Shown here in pieces: positions 44,718 to 53,461 of a DNA stretch of 64,000 bases; the stretch's first letter is position 1, and each line of letters starts with the position of its first letter. The notes beneath the pieces were generated by a model. The model had not been told where the DNA came from and ran no database searches. It saw nothing but the letters and a program-made list of their open reading frames with translations. Source of the stretch: Ornithinimicrobium cavernae (lineage in GTDB: Bacteria; Actinomycetota; Actinomycetes; Actinomycetales; Dermatophilaceae); NCBI RefSeq assembly GCF_003121625.1, contig NZ_QDDJ01000001.1:310001-374000 (forward strand). The letters run 5' to 3'. Position numbers and translations under genes: made by a program.

Positions 44718-44761
44718 GTTATACCTGTTATACACCCAGTCCAGCGTTATACTTGTTATAT
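44718..44761. promoter_or_regulatory. Paired GTTATAC boxes upstream of AAA ATPase gene
   Basis: Four 7-bp boxes GTTATAC (44718-44724, 44727-44733, 44746-44752) and GTTATAT (44755-44761): two pairs of 9-bp phased copies, 28 bp apart. The group overlaps the end and stop of the CGNR gene and precedes the AAA gene by 24 bp. AT-rich in a roughly 70% GC region; read leftward each box (GTATAAC) also resembles a -10. A specific operator or a promoter array. Confidence 0.6.
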
Positions 44762-45292
44762 TCTTGCGCGGCGGGCCCGGTAGGCCTGGGCCGCCATCCG
44801 GTTGGTGCAGCCGGCGTCGCAGTAGCGCCGGGACCTGTTGCGGGACAGGTCGATGAGCACGTTGTCGCAGTCCTCGGCGTCACAGACAGCCAGCCGCTCG
44901 GTCTCGCCGGAGCGGATCACGTCCACCAGGGCCATCGCGGCCTCGACGGCCATCCGCTCGGCCAGCGGCTGCTCGGCGCGAGTGGCGTGCAGGTGCCAGT
45001 CCCACCCGTCGTGCCGGACCAGCTGCGGCAGGGCACGGCAGTCCCGCAGCAGCCGGTTGACCTCCTCGACCATGGTCTGCTCATCCGCCAGCCACACCTG
45101 CTGGAGCCGGTCGCGCAGCCGCAGCACCTGGCGGAGCTCGGCCGCGTCGTGCGTGCGGCTGCCGGTCCACTCCCACGCGGTGACGAACTCCTCGAACTCC
45201 TCCTGGGACGTCAGACCCTGCGGCTCGTGGCCGGTGTTGATCAGGGCGACCGTGGAGGCGAGGGCAACCTCGGTGTCATGAGCAAAAATCAT
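44756..45292 (-). CDS. CGNR zinc-finger (ABATE) transcriptional regulator
   Basis: 178 residues. N-terminal ABATE domain with STVALINTGHEPQGLTSQEE at residue 13. C-terminal CGNR finger: CDAEDCDNVLIDLSRNRSRR, YCDAGCTNRMAAQAYRARR, with four Cys for zinc. Actinobacterial one-component regulators of unknown ligand. Its last codons (Arg, ATA Ile, TAA) lie inside the GTTATAT repeat. Divergent from the EamA transporter gene, which it may regulate; the 124-bp gap between them has no obvious operator. Confidence 0.85.
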   Translation of the reverse strand: MIFAHDTEVALASTVALINTGHEPQGLTSQEEFEEFVTAWEWTGSRTHDAAELRQVLRLRDRLQQVWLADEQTMVEEVNRLLRDCRALPQLVRHDGWDWHLHATRAEQPLAERMAVEAAMALVDVIRSGETERLAVCDAEDCDNVLIDLSRNRSRRYCDAGCTNRMAAQAYRARRARI

Positions 45293-45416
45293 CTTGACTC
45301 CTGACGTCGGGTGGGCGTACCGTCATCAGTGTAACTTCCATTGACCCATGACGCCGATGTCTCGGTCGATCCCCCACCCGGGCCCATCGCCCACTCCCTC
45401 GTGAGGAGGACCCCCC

Positions 45417-46382
45417 ATGCGCTCGCGCACGTTCGCCGGTCTCGCGCTCGCCATCCTGTCGGCGATGACCTTCGGCACGTCCGGCTCCCTGGCCAAGGGG
45501 CTGTTGGACACGGGGTGGTCGCCGGGGGCCGCGGTGACCTGGCGGGTCGGCGTGGCGGCGCTCGTGCTGTTGGTCCCTGCGCTGCTGATGCTGCGCGGGC
45601 GGTGGCAGCTGCTGCGGACGGGCTGGGTGAGCATGGCGCTGTTCGGGCTGGTGGCCGTGGCGGCCTGCCAGCTCACCTACTTCCTGGCGGTCGAGCGCAT
45701 CTCGGTCGCGGTGGCACTGCTGCTGGAGTACCTCGGGATCATCCTGGTCGTCGGCTGGCTCTGGCTGCGGCACGGTCAGCGGCCGCGCCCGCTGACCATC
45801 ATCGGTGCGGCGGTCGCGATCGCCGGCCTGGTCCTCGTGCTCGACGTGTTCGGCGCCGTGGACGTCGACCTGCTCGGGGTCTTCTGGGGCCTGTGCGCCG
45901 CCGTCGGCCTCGCCGTCTACTTCGTGGTCTCGGCGGATGACAGCACGGGGCTGCCCCCGCTCGTCCTGGCCACCGGTGGACTCACCGTCGGCACCCTCGC
46001 CCTCGTGGTGGCCGGGCTGGTCGGCGTCGTGCCGATGACCACCGCGACCTCCGACGTGCAGCTGGCCGGCGCCGCCCTACCGTGGTGGGTGGCCGTCCTC
46101 GGGCTGGGCGTGGTCGCCGCCGCGATCGCCTACGCCACCGGCATCGCCGCCACCCGCCGCCTCGGCTCCAAGGTCGCCTCGTTCGTCGGGCTCACCGAGG
46201 TGATGTTCTCCTTCGTCTGGGCGTGGGTCCTGCTGGGCCAGATGCCGGCCGCGATCCAGCTCCTGGGTGGCCTCCTGATCCTGGCCGGCGTCGTGCTGGT
46301 GAAGGCCGACCAGCGGCCCGGTGACCTCGTCCCCGACGAGCCGCAGCCACAGCTCGACCGGCCCGCCCCAGCGGGAGTCTGA
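45417..46382 (+). CDS. EamA/DMT family transporter
   Basis: 321 residues, ten helices in two EamA repeats. AILSAMTFGTSGSLAKGLLD at residue 12 opens the first; LEYLGIILVVGWLWLRHGQR closes it; FVGLTEVMFSFVWAWVLLGQ and LLGGLLILAGVVLVKADQRP belong to the second. Probable metabolite exporter (amino acids or nucleosides in studied relatives). GAGGAGG sits 8 nt before the ATG. Divergent from the CGNR regulator gene. Confidence 0.9.
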   Translation: MRSRTFAGLALAILSAMTFGTSGSLAKGLLDTGWSPGAAVTWRVGVAALVLLVPALLMLRGRWQLLRTGWVSMALFGLVAVAACQLTYFLAVERISVAVALLLEYLGIILVVGWLWLRHGQRPRPLTIIGAAVAIAGLVLVLDVFGAVDVDLLGVFWGLCAAVGLAVYFVVSADDSTGLPPLVLATGGLTVGTLALVVAGLVGVVPMTTATSDVQLAGAALPWWVAVLGLGVVAAAIAYATGIAATRRLGSKVASFVGLTEVMFSFVWAWVLLGQMPAAIQLLGGLLILAGVVLVKADQRPGDLVPDEPQPQLDRPAPAGV

Positions 46383-46390
46383 CCCAGGAG

Positions 46391-47797
46391 CTAGCCGCGC
46401 TCCGGTAGGCGCTCGGGGACCACACCCCAGCCCGCGGGGCCGGCCGACCCCGCGGCATACTCCTGCATCGGCACCCGGTCCTCCCGCCAGGCGGTCAGCA
46501 CCGGCTCCACGATCCGCCAGCAGTCCTCGGCGACGTCGCCCCGGATGGACAGCAACGGGTCGGCGTCCAGGATCCGGCCGAGGACCTCGCCGTAGGGGAG
46601 CATCCGCGACTCGCCGAGCGTGGCGCGCAGCTCCTTCTGCTCCAGGTCGAACGGGTCACCCTCGGCGTTGATCGACAGCGACAGCACCATCTCGGCCGGC
46701 TTGAGCTCGAGCACCAGGCGGTCGGGGACGTCCTGTCCGTGCAGCCCTGCGGGCACGTGGGTCGGCGCCCGGAACACGACCTCGATCCGCTTGGCCGTGG
46801 CGCCCAGGGCCTTGCCGCTGCGCAGCACGAACGGCGTGCCGCGCCACCTCGAGTTGTCGATGCCCACCACGATCTCGGCGAGGGTCTCGGTGTCCAGCGC
46901 CGGATCGACACCCTCCTCCGCGACGTAGTCCGGCACCACCCGCTCACCGAGGTTGCCCCGCGTGTACCGGGCCCGCCGGGAGGCGGTGACCGGGTCCCCG
47001 CCCCAGACCGTGGTCGCGCGCAGCACCTGCGCCTTGAGGGAGCGCACCTCGTCCTCCTCCAGCGAGGCCGGCGCCTCCATGGCGAAGAACGCCAGCACCT
47101 GCAGCAGGTGGCTCTGGATCATGTCGACCAGGGCACCGGCCTTGTCGTAGTAGCCGGCGCGGCCCTCCAGTGCCAGGTCCTCGTCATAGCTGATGACGAC
47201 CTTCTCGATGTGCTCGGAGGACCACACCGGCTGCAGGAGACGGTTCGCGAAGCGCACACCCAGCAGGTTGAGGACGGTGCTCAGACCCAGGAAGTGGTCG
47301 ATGCGGTGGATCCGGTTCTCGTCCACCACCCTGAGCAGCTGCTCGTTGAAGGCGCTGGCCGACGGCAGGTCCGTGCCGAACGGCTTCTCCAGCGCCAGCC
47401 GGGTCTGCCCGGAGACGCCGCGCTGCTCCAGCAGCTCACAGACCCGCACGCTGACGGCCGGGGGCAGCGCGAAGTAGAGGACCGCATGCTCTCCGGCCCG
47501 CGTGAGCAACGCGTCCAGCTCCTCGGGGACGAGGAGGTCCGCGCGCACGTACTCGGTGCCCGAGACGATCTCCTCCACCACGTCCGCGGGTGCGCCGGTC
47601 GAGGTGAGGGCGGCCCGGACGGTCTCGGCCCACTCCTCCGGCGCGAGGTCGGCCCGGTCGGCGCCGACGACGTGCACCCGCCGCTGCGTCTCGACGGCCA
47701 GGAGCGACCCCAGCCCGGGCAGCAGGAGCCGCTTGGTGAGGTCGCCCGAGGCGCCGAGGATGAGCAGGGTGGTCGTCTCGGGCTGCGTCTGGCTCAT
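46391..47797 (-). CDS. zwf: Glucose-6-phosphate dehydrogenase-family protein (atypical)
   Basis: 468 residues. NADP motif LLILGASGDLTKRLLLPGLG at residue 11 and EKPFGTDLPSASAFNEQLL near 148 are G6PD-like. The usual substrate-site motif RIDHYLGKE instead reads RIDHFLGLSTVLNLL near 178: the catalytic His is kept but the phosphate-binding Lys is Leu. Other core segments such as AGYYDKAGALVDMIQSHLLQ match. Actinobacterial second copies are of this kind, so a sugar-phosphate dehydrogenase with altered substrate is possible. No opcA, gnd or tal nearby. Convergent with the EamA gene. Confidence 0.75.
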   Translation of the reverse strand: MSQTQPETTTLLILGASGDLTKRLLLPGLGSLLAVETQRRVHVVGADRADLAPEEWAETVRAALTSTGAPADVVEEIVSGTEYVRADLLVPEELDALLTRAGEHAVLYFALPPAVSVRVCELLEQRGVSGQTRLALEKPFGTDLPSASAFNEQLLRVVDENRIHRIDHFLGLSTVLNLLGVRFANRLLQPVWSSEHIEKVVISYDEDLALEGRAGYYDKAGALVDMIQSHLLQVLAFFAMEAPASLEEDEVRSLKAQVLRATTVWGGDPVTASRRARYTRGNLGERVVPDYVAEEGVDPALDTETLAEIVVGIDNSRWRGTPFVLRSGKALGATAKRIEVVFRAPTHVPAGLHGQDVPDRLVLELKPAEMVLSLSINAEGDPFDLEQKELRATLGESRMLPYGEVLGRILDADPLLSIRGDVAEDCWRIVEPVLTAWREDRVPMQEYAAGSAGPAGWGVVPERLPERG

Positions 47798-47869
47798 GGC
47801 GCCCAGTGTTTCAGGCGCCCGCGCGATCGGCACGGCGACGCCCGGCCGGGACGGCGCCGACGACCGCGC

Positions 47870-49897
47870 TCAGGCCCGTCGACGCGCGGGCGACCGCCGG
47901 TCGGCCCGTTCCGGGAGGACGGTGTGCCGGAAGACCAGCACCAGCGCGCGTGCGGCCAGCACGAAGGCGAAGAGGAACAGCGTGGCCCCCAGCAGCGGGT
48001 ACAGCGGCAGGTTCGGCGCCAGGACCGGCCCCGACTCGGACACCACCAGCAGGATCCCGGCGATCGCGCTGGCGGCCGCGAGCACCGTCATGGTCAGCTG
48101 CTGCACCAGGCCGGTGACGAACGACCGGTCCCGGGCGTCGGCCAGCAGGCGGACGTTGACCGACAGCTCCCCGCGCTGCAACGACTCGGTGAGCGCGTCC
48201 ACCCGGCGCGGCAGGCGCTGCAGCATCGGCAGCATCCGCGCCAGCTGCTCCTCGACGGTGGCCCGGAGCGCCCCGGGCGTCAGCTGCTCCTGGGCGAGCT
48301 CGCGCCCGGCCACCCGGCTGGCGGCCACGAGGTCGAGCGCGGGGTCGATCCGGCGCAGCGTCCCCTCGAGCGCACCGAGCGCACGGAAGACGGCGGCGAC
48401 CTGCGGCGGCACCGAGAGCCCGTGCCGGACGACGAGCGAGAACAGGTCGGAGAACAGCCCGGCGGACCCGAGGCCGCCCAGCGACCCGGCCCGGGAGATG
48501 AGCGTGCCGAGCTCGCGCTCCAGCCGCTGGTCGTCCAGGCCGGGGCCGCGGTCCAGCACCTCCAGGAGCGCGTCGGTCGCCGCGATCGAGTCACCGCGGT
48601 CCACGGCCACCAGCAGCCGCCCGATGCCACCCCGGCCGGCCGCGTCGAGCCGGCCCACGGAGCCCAGGTCGAGCAGCGCCAGACTCCCGTCGTCGGCCAG
48701 GAAGACGTTGCCCGCGTGCAGGTCCGCGTGGAACACCCCGGTCCCGACCACCTGTCGCAGGACCGACCCCAGCAGTGCGGTGGCCAGGTCCGCACGCTGG
48801 CGGTCCGGCATACGGTCCAGCCGTTCCCGGGCGCGGGAGACCGGCTGCCCCTGCACCTCCTCCATCACCAGCAGGCGTGGCCCGGACCACTGCTCGTATG
48901 CCGCGGGGACGCGGACCGGGACACCGTCCCGTCCGGTGTCGGTCGCCCGGGCGACGGCGTGCATGTTGGCCAGCTCGGTGCGGTAGTCGAGCTCCTCGGT
49001 GAGGCTGGACGCGAACCCCTCGGCGAGGCTGAGCACGTCGATGCTGTGGCCCCACTCGGTCACCCGGTCGAGCCAGCGCGCGAGCCGGAGCACGATGTCG
49101 AGGTCGTCGCGCACCTGCGCCCGGGCGTCGCTGCGCTGGACCTTCAGGACGACCGCGGACCCGTCGTGCAACCGCGCCCGGTGGACCTGCCCGACGGAGG
49201 CCGCCGCCAGGGGCTCCGGGTCGACGTGGGCGAAGACCTCCTCGGGCGCGCGGCCCAGCTCGGTGACCAGCGTCGAGCGCACCACCTCCCACGGCTCGGC
49301 AGGCACGTCGGACTGGAGCTGGCCGAGCTCGCGGGCGAACGCCTCGCCGACCAGGTCGGGCCTGGTGGCGATCATCTGACCGAGCTTGACGTAGGTGACC
49401 CCGGCCTCGGTCATCGCCTCGCGCAGGGACCGCGCCACCTGCGGTGCCTCGTCCCCGAGGTCGGACCGGGCCCGCGAGGACAGGAAGCCCCCGAGGCCGT
49501 GCTTGACGGCGAGCGCGACGATGCGGGTGTAGCGCCTGGCCCGGCGCCGGCGGGCGGGCAGGTCGCGCAGCAGCCTGGTGAGGCTCGGCAGGGTCCCGGT
49601 CGGCACCAGCGCCTCGAGGATGACCAGCACACCGAGCCCCAGCGCGATGCCCCAGGCGAGCATGAGCACGACGACCCCGCCGGCCAGGGCCTGGTGGGCG
49701 GGGTCGATCGTGTTCTGGTCGGTGAAGATGCCCAGGGCCTCACCGATCGGGCGGCTGACCGCACCGCCGCCGTAGGCCACCAGCAGGCTCACCAGGAGCG
49801 TGCGCGTCCAGCCGACGGGGACCCCGAGCAGGCGCCGGGTGACCAGACCCAGCAGCAGGATGTTGACCCCCACCGACGCGAGGATGAGCAGCGGCAT
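47870..49897 (-). CDS. ABC1/UbiB-family atypical kinase, membrane-anchored
   Basis: 675 residues. N-terminal helices (about 5-25, 33-48, 75-95), then an ABC1 kinase core: VKLGQMIATRPDLVGEAFAR (KxGQ motif) near 185, LAAASVGQVHRARLHDGSAV near 220 (Ala-rich loop), VFHADLHAGNVFL near 385 (catalytic) and LALLDLGSVGRL near 405. C-terminal two helices. Related to UbiB/COQ8, which supports ubiquinone or menaquinone function. AAGGA 8 nt ahead supports the ATG at 49897; an ATG at 49906 adds three residues. Confidence 0.88.
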   Translation of the reverse strand: MPLLILASVGVNILLLGLVTRRLLGVPVGWTRTLLVSLLVAYGGGAVSRPIGEALGIFTDQNTIDPAHQALAGGVVVLMLAWGIALGLGVLVILEALVPTGTLPSLTRLLRDLPARRRRARRYTRIVALAVKHGLGGFLSSRARSDLGDEAPQVARSLREAMTEAGVTYVKLGQMIATRPDLVGEAFARELGQLQSDVPAEPWEVVRSTLVTELGRAPEEVFAHVDPEPLAAASVGQVHRARLHDGSAVVLKVQRSDARAQVRDDLDIVLRLARWLDRVTEWGHSIDVLSLAEGFASSLTEELDYRTELANMHAVARATDTGRDGVPVRVPAAYEQWSGPRLLVMEEVQGQPVSRARERLDRMPDRQRADLATALLGSVLRQVVGTGVFHADLHAGNVFLADDGSLALLDLGSVGRLDAAGRGGIGRLLVAVDRGDSIAATDALLEVLDRGPGLDDQRLERELGTLISRAGSLGGLGSAGLFSDLFSLVVRHGLSVPPQVAAVFRALGALEGTLRRIDPALDLVAASRVAGRELAQEQLTPGALRATVEEQLARMLPMLQRLPRRVDALTESLQRGELSVNVRLLADARDRSFVTGLVQQLTMTVLAAASAIAGILLVVSESGPVLAPNLPLYPLLGATLFLFAFVLAARALVLVFRHTVLPERADRRSPARRRA

Positions 49898-49930
49898 GCG
49901 CCCCATCCTTGCAGCCGAGCCCCGTCGCGG

Positions 49931-50264
49931 CCTGCGCTCTGCACTTCGCGTCGCATGACGTCAGTTCTGCAGAGCCGGGTGCGGCCGTCGCGCCTGCGCT
50001 CTGCACTTCGCGTCGCATGACGTCACTTCTGCAGAGCCGGGTCCCGGCGGGGCGCCTGCGCTCTGCACTTCGCGTCGCATGACGTCACTTCTGCAGAGCC
50101 GGGTCCCGGCGGGGCGCCTGCGCTCTGCACTTCGCGTCGCACGATCGCCCTCGTCGGCCCGACGGGGTCCGGCGTCGCATGACGTCACTTCTGCAGAGCC
50201 GGGTCCCGGCGGGGCGCCTGCGCTCTGCACTTCGCGTCGCATGACGTCACTTCTGCAGAGCCGA
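49931..50264. repeat. Intergenic tandem repeat family B, five 62-bp units
   Basis: Units start at 49931, 49993, 50055, 50117 and 50217. The 62-bp unit contains GCTCTGCACTTCGCGTCGCA, then TGACGTCACTTCTGCAGAGC, whose ends (GCTCTGCA/TGCAGAGC) pair as a 40-nt hairpin with an inner TGACGTCA palindrome. The fourth unit holds a 38-bp insert bounded by a CGTCGC duplication, giving a 100-bp step. Flanks differ in the first and last copies. The 401-bp gene-free gap between the ABC1 kinase gene and the TIGR03086 gene is filled by this block. Confidence 0.9.
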
Positions 50265-50298
50265 GCGCCGGCGGGGCGCGGCGACGCTGCTGCGACGG

Positions 50299-50895
50299 CT
50301 ACCGGTGGAGTCGGCGTCCCAGCAGGCCCAGCAGCTCCTCCTCGGCCGTGGCGTCCGCCCCGGTCGGCACGGGACGCCCGAACCGGTGCGGTCGGTCCGC
50401 GTCGTTGACCAGCAGCGGGGCATAGCTGAGCAGGTCCTCGGCGAGGGCCGCCGGGATCGGGTGGCGGATCCCGCAGGCCTGGCTGACGTCCCAGCCGTGG
50501 ACCGTGACCTCCAGCGCACCCGCCGAGGCGAGCAACCCGGCCTGCAGCTCGGAGCCGCCGACGCGGAAGACCTCGGGTGCCTCCCGCCCGGTCCACGAGT
50601 CCAGGAGCGCACAGGCCCGGGTGCTGAGCAGCCGCACCTGCTGACGCACTCCCAGGTCACCACGGGCCGTGCCGGGAGGGTCGAAGAGGGCGATGCCGCC
50701 GACGAGCGCCGCCTGCCCCAGCGTCTGCAGCGAGGCGTTCATGTGGCCCAGCAGGTCCTCGAGGGTCCACGCCTCGCAGGGAGTCGGCAGGTTCGCGGGC
50801 GCGTCGAGTGCCGGGACCAGCGCCACACGGGTGTAGCCGATCGCTCTCTCCAGCAGCGCCAGCTCGGGCAGTGTCCCGGCTGGTGCGGTGCTCAT
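50299..50895 (-). CDS. TIGR03086-family DinB/mycothiol-type protein
   Basis: 198 residues. LPELALLERAIGYTRVALVP at residue 9, PTPCEAWTLEDLLGHMNASL (His of the metal triad) near 37 and SAGALEVTVHGWDVSQACG near 125 (second His) fit the TIGR03086/MDMPI N-terminal domain, which coordinates a metal and in some members acts with mycothiol. The enzyme reaction is unknown. Coupled to the ECF sigma gene upstream by an ATGA overlap, a common pairing in actinobacteria. Confidence 0.85.
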   Translation of the reverse strand: MSTAPAGTLPELALLERAIGYTRVALVPALDAPANLPTPCEAWTLEDLLGHMNASLQTLGQAALVGGIALFDPPGTARGDLGVRQQVRLLSTRACALLDSWTGREAPEVFRVGGSELQAGLLASAGALEVTVHGWDVSQACGIRHPIPAALAEDLLSYAPLLVNDADRPHRFGRPVPTGADATAEEELLGLLGRRLHR

Positions 50896-51977
50896 GGCGC
50901 GGGGTCGGGGTGGGTGGTGGCGGGGTGCACGGGCGCGGGCACCACCGGGCCCACCGACCCTGGCGGCAGCGCGTCGGGCAGTCCGCAGAGACTGAACAGC
51001 CTCGTGTCGAAGAACGCACCCACGTGCGAGACCTGTGCCTCGTCGAGTGTCAGCACCTGGAGGTGGAAGGGCGTGAAGGAGCCGTCCTCGCGCTTCATGT
51101 AGAGGCCGAACGCGGGCTGCCCGTTGGCGGAGGTCGGCACCATGATCATCTCGTGGGCCTGGCCGGGGCACTTGGTGCCGATGAGGCGGGCGATGGACTC
51201 GGGGCCGGTGTACCACTCCGGGAACGGCGGCATCTCCCACACCGCGCGGTCGGTGAACATGCCCACCAGGGCGTCGACGTCCTTCTCCCAGAACGCCTGT
51301 ACGTAACGCTGGAGCAGCTCCTCCTGCTCGGGGTCGAGCTCGGCCGGCGCCTGGTCGCGCTCGAGCTGCGCGGCCTTCACGGTCGCGCGGGCCCGCTGCA
51401 GGGCGCTGTTGACGGCTGCGGTGGAGGTGCCCACCGCGTCGGCGACCTCGGCGGCCCGCCACTGCAGGACGTCGCGGAGGACGAGCGCGGCCCGCTGCCG
51501 CGGGGGCAGGTGCTGCAACGCCGCGACGAAGGCCAGGTGGACGCTCTCGCGCTGCTCGGCCGCGTCCTCGGGGGCGCTGCCGCCCATCGAGTCCGGCAGC
51601 GGGGAGAGCCAGGGCACCTCACCCGGCTCCGAGAGCGGGGTGTCGGGGTCCGAGCTCGGCTGTCCCAGCCCGGTCGGCAGCGGTCGGCGGGCCCGACCCT
51701 CGAGGGCGGTGAGGCAGACGTTCGTGGCGATGCGGTAGAGCCAGGTGCGCATCGAGGACCGGTCCTCGAACTTGTCGTAGGCCCGCCACGCGCGCAGGTA
51801 GGTCTCCTGCACGAGGTCCTCGGCATCGTGGGCCGACCCCGACATGCGGTAGCAGTGCGCCAGCAGCTCCCGGCGGAACCGGTCGGCGCGTTCCATGAAC
51901 TCACCGGTCTCCCCGCCGGCGTCCGCGTGCTCCGCGGTCGTCGTGGTGCGCTGCTCAGCCGTCCGTGCGGTGCTCAT
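50892..51977 (-). CDS. ECF sigma factor with C-terminal SnoaL domain (TIGR02960)
   Basis: 361 residues. Sigma region 2: RRELLAHCYRMSGSAHDAED and LVQETYLRAWRAYDKFE near 45, SSMRTWLYRIATNVCLTALE near 75. Region 4: ALQHLPPRQRAALVLRDVLQ and WRAAEVADAVGTSTAAVNSA near 175. After residue 230 a SnoaL-like domain (YVQAFWEKDVDALVGMFTDR, FFDTRLFSLCGLP) replaces an anti-sigma, as in SigG/TIGR02960. It probably transcribes the TIGR03086 gene and its own promoter. GAAGGGGC precedes the ATG. The repeat family C lies upstream. Confidence 0.92.
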   Translation of the reverse strand: MSTARTAEQRTTTTAEHADAGGETGEFMERADRFRRELLAHCYRMSGSAHDAEDLVQETYLRAWRAYDKFEDRSSMRTWLYRIATNVCLTALEGRARRPLPTGLGQPSSDPDTPLSEPGEVPWLSPLPDSMGGSAPEDAAEQRESVHLAFVAALQHLPPRQRAALVLRDVLQWRAAEVADAVGTSTAAVNSALQRARATVKAAQLERDQAPAELDPEQEELLQRYVQAFWEKDVDALVGMFTDRAVWEMPPFPEWYTGPESIARLIGTKCPGQAHEMIMVPTSANGQPAFGLYMKREDGSFTPFHLQVLTLDEAQVSHVGAFFDTRLFSLCGLPDALPPGSVGPVVPAPVHPATTHPDPAP

Positions 51978-52090
51978 CGCGTGCCCCTTCGCTCGTCCTC
52001 GTCCAGTATGCCGCGGGCACCCGTCACCCGCTCACGGACAGGTTGACCAGGGGTCGCCGCAGAACTCATCGGTCCCCCTCAGCCCACCAG

Positions 52091-52210
52091 GCGCACCGTG
52101 ACACGAGATCCCGCCCCACGGAGCGCACCGTGACACGAGATCCCGCCCCACGGAGCGCACCGTGACTCGAGATCCGACCGCAGCGTGACACGAGATCCCG
52201 CCCCCACCGG
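52091..52210. repeat. Intergenic tandem repeat family C, 32-bp period
   Basis: Units begin at 52091, 52123 and 52155 (exact 32-bp steps), with a fourth diverged copy at about 52183. Core CGTGACACGAGATCCCGCCC; first two units are identical, the third has CTCGAGATCC and a deletion. It fills the gap between the lactonase gene end and the ECF sigma gene start. No coding sense. Confidence 0.85.
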
Positions 52211-52227
52211 GCGCACCGACGGGCGCG

Positions 52228-53244
52228 TCAGCGCGTCAGGCAGGTGGGCTCCGGCCAGTCCGCGGTCCAGGTCACCGCCCCGGGCACGCCGTCGGGTCCG
52301 ACCGGGAAGCACTGCAGCTGGTCCGCCCGCTCCGCCGCGACGACCAGGGCCCGGTTCCCGGGCAACCACCCGACGAAGCGGGGCCAGTGGGCCGTCGGGT
52401 GGCGCCCCACCTCGGTCAGCAGGCCGGCCGGGTCGAGGGAGTAGTGGACCAGGACGTCGGCGCCACGCACCGTGACATACACGTGCGCCCCGCCCGGGTC
52501 CAGCACGATGCCCGCAGCCAGTGAGCCCTCCGTGTCACCCGGGACCAGCGGGACGGTCTGCACGACGGACCACCCTCCCGATCGGGCCGCCGACGGGCTG
52601 TCCGGGTCACGGCGGAGCACGTGGACGGTGGAGTCGAGCTCGCCGACGACCCACAACCGGGTGCCGTCCCGCGAGACGACGAGGTGCCGCGGCCCGGTCC
52701 CGGGCGGCAGCTGGAGCGACCACCGCTGGGTGAGGCGCGGTGTCCCGCCGGCACCGGGCTCCGACAGGCTCAGCCCGACCAGGTTGTCGGAGCCGAGGTC
52801 ACAGACGACCACCTCGGTGTCGCTCAACCAGGTCGCCTGGTGGGCGTGCGGACCGCGCTGGCGCTGGTGCGGCCCCCGGCCGGTGAGGTGGACCGTGTCC
52901 AGCAGGGTCAGGGTGCCGCCCGCCGCGGCCAGGAGCCCCACGGTCCCGCTGGAGTAGTTGGACGCGACCAGCAGGTCACCGCCCGGCGACAGGGCGAGGT
53001 GGCACGGGTCGGCACCACCGCTGCGGGCCCGCGACGTCCGCTCCTCGCCACGCAACGGAACGGCCACGACCTTGCCCTCGGTCACCTCGGACACGACGTA
53101 GGCCCAGCGGCGGTCCCGGGAGACGACGACGTACGACGGTCGCTCGACCACTCCCTGCGGCAGGGCTGGTTCGAGCCCGGTCAACCGGTCGGCGAACTCC
53201 CCGACGGCCAGCCCGGCATACCCTCCGACACACACTCTGGTCAT
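52228..53244 (-). CDS. Lactonase-type beta-propeller protein (Pgl family)
   Basis: 338 residues, seven-bladed propeller. MTRVCVGGYAGLAVGEFADR at the start, GADPCHLALSPGGDLLVASN near 77 (blade motif), GPHAHQATWLSDTEVVVCDL near 130, TGPRHLVVSRDGTRLWVVGE near 180 and WPRFVGWLPGNRALVVAAER near 290. Closest to 6-phosphogluconolactonase/YbhE lactonases; it may hydrolyse a sugar lactone, though no pathway partner is adjacent. ATG at 53244 after GAGGG; an ATG at 53253 adds three residues. Confidence 0.87.
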   Translation of the reverse strand: MTRVCVGGYAGLAVGEFADRLTGLEPALPQGVVERPSYVVVSRDRRWAYVVSEVTEGKVVAVPLRGEERTSRARSGGADPCHLALSPGGDLLVASNYSSGTVGLLAAAGGTLTLLDTVHLTGRGPHQRQRGPHAHQATWLSDTEVVVCDLGSDNLVGLSLSEPGAGGTPRLTQRWSLQLPPGTGPRHLVVSRDGTRLWVVGELDSTVHVLRRDPDSPSAARSGGWSVVQTVPLVPGDTEGSLAAGIVLDPGGAHVYVTVRGADVLVHYSLDPAGLLTEVGRHPTAHWPRFVGWLPGNRALVVAAERADQLQCFPVGPDGVPGAVTWTADWPEPTCLTR

Positions 53245-53461
53245 GGGGAACACCCTCGCAGAACGAGGCGAAAACGCCCGGATGCGCCACGGAAGTCACG
53301 ATTCGGTCACGGTGGTCGCGCCGCCGACCCGCTGACCTGCGGGATCGCCGACCTCGTGTGAGGAACCTCACCGATCGCGCGGGCCACGGCCCGTGCGGAG
53401 AGCGGTATGCCGTGGCGCGGCCTCGGTTGCATCGGGCCGCCCGCCGTGGCTTCACTGGGCC

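Noticed and set aside
46739-50020. Very long plus-strand open frame (over 1000 codons)
   Set aside because: It is antisense to zwf and the ABC1 kinase gene, has Gln/His/Arg/Pro-rich composition and no domain; high GC keeps the frame open by chance. The same applies to long frames at 110-2271, 2575-4110, 7408-9441 and 53452-55401.
49961-50596. Minus-strand frame through repeat family B encoding a repeated Cys-rich peptide
   Set aside because: The apparent protein repeat only mirrors the DNA repeat; it has no ribosome site and the fourth unit breaks the pattern.
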